Assembly (NCBI RefSeq): GCF_001054325.1
Contig: NZ_JVVM01000022.1
Coordinates: forward strand, 282,262-346,261
DNA length: 64,000 nucleotides
Source of the DNA: Corynebacterium vitaeruminis
Lineage (GTDB): Bacteria > Actinomycetota > Actinomycetes > Mycobacteriales > Mycobacteriaceae
Direction: 5' to 3'
Under the pieces are notes generated by a model. The model made no database searches, was not told the DNA's origin, and worked only from the letters and a program-made list of their open reading frames with translations. A program made the translations under genes and the position numbers. Shown here piece after piece: positions 63,863 to 64,000 of this stretch (the first letter of the stretch is position 1; every line of letters starts with the position of its first letter).

Positions 63863-64000
63863 GGGGAGCTGGTTAATAGGCGAAAGTATGCCCGCTCGGC
63901 GTGTCGACCGGCGCGTCGGCGGGTGGGCGCCTTCGATACTTACCTCAATGCGAGTTACTGACTGCGTTTATGTCAAAAATGGCCCGAAAAATGGCCTGAA
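63863..64000. other. Right end of window, no feature supported
   Basis: The last 138 bases show no complete gene or RNA. A possible neighbour may begin or end beyond the window. Confidence 0.4.

Overview
The window looks like a chromosomal segment of a Corynebacterium or a close relative. The evidence is the gluABCD glutamate-uptake operon order, a ThrE-type exporter, a DUF5129-type protein, a BCCT osmolyte carrier, and a block in the order clpC - mutY - carbonic anhydrase - Rv3587c-like - radA - lpqE-like - carD - cysS - rlmB, which parallels the mycobacterial/corynebacterial carD-clpC1 region. Base composition is moderately GC-rich, starts at GTG and TTG are frequent, and several promoters sit so close to the start codon that leaderless mRNAs are likely. 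The species cannot be fixed from the sequence alone.

Layout. 1-2.7 kb: the end of an unidentified gene, an acyl-CoA synthetase-like gene and a small lipoprotein with an Asp-rich tail. 2.7-12.1 kb: an unusual accessory locus. Two envelope proteins are transcribed leftward. Divergent from them is a tightly packed run of two membrane proteins, a GrpE-like protein, an Hsp70-like ATPase without a C-terminal lid, a single-span protein, a membrane Ser/Thr kinase and an FHA-like protein. A DUF4236-like small protein and a secreted small protein follow. A GGGAG-N2-CTCCC palindrome lies in the divergent promoter region and recurs twice in tandem before the secreted protein. 13.2-25.6 kb: the conserved housekeeping block (ClpC, a second DUF4236-like protein, secreted lipase, MutY, carbonic anhydrase, RadA, CarD, CysS, RlmB). 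26-34 kb: a zinc-type ABC importer, LacI regulator, flavin reductase, META-domain lipoprotein, Lys-rich H1-like protein, ThrE exporter and tRNA-Thr(TGT).

34-42.4 kb: a DUF5129 protein, a degenerate arsenate-reductase-like protein, a thioesterase fusion, two lipase-like hydrolases, a HIT protein, purD and an aminotransferase. 42.4-45 kb: a G/T-rich gap ending in a terminator, a 51-residue ORF behind a leader rich in inverted repeats, and a stand-alone enteric-type trpB preceded by a complete Trp attenuator with a WWW leader peptide. 45-52 kb: a KtrB/KtrA potassium system, then thiamine genes (thiE-cupin leftward; TPP riboswitch-thiO-thiS-thiG-thiF rightward). 52-64 kb: a PhoD-like phosphatase, BCCT carrier, gluABCD, an MFS/MarR pair with a clear overlapping operator, purB and a monoacylglycerol-lipase-like hydrolase.

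The most promising candidate for an undescribed system is the Hsp70/GrpE-like/kinase/FHA envelope locus at 2.7-12.1 kb. Other strong signals are the solitary attenuated trpB, the probable noncoding RNA region at 42.4-42.9 kb, and a 49-bp intergenic repeat present twice in opposite orientation.
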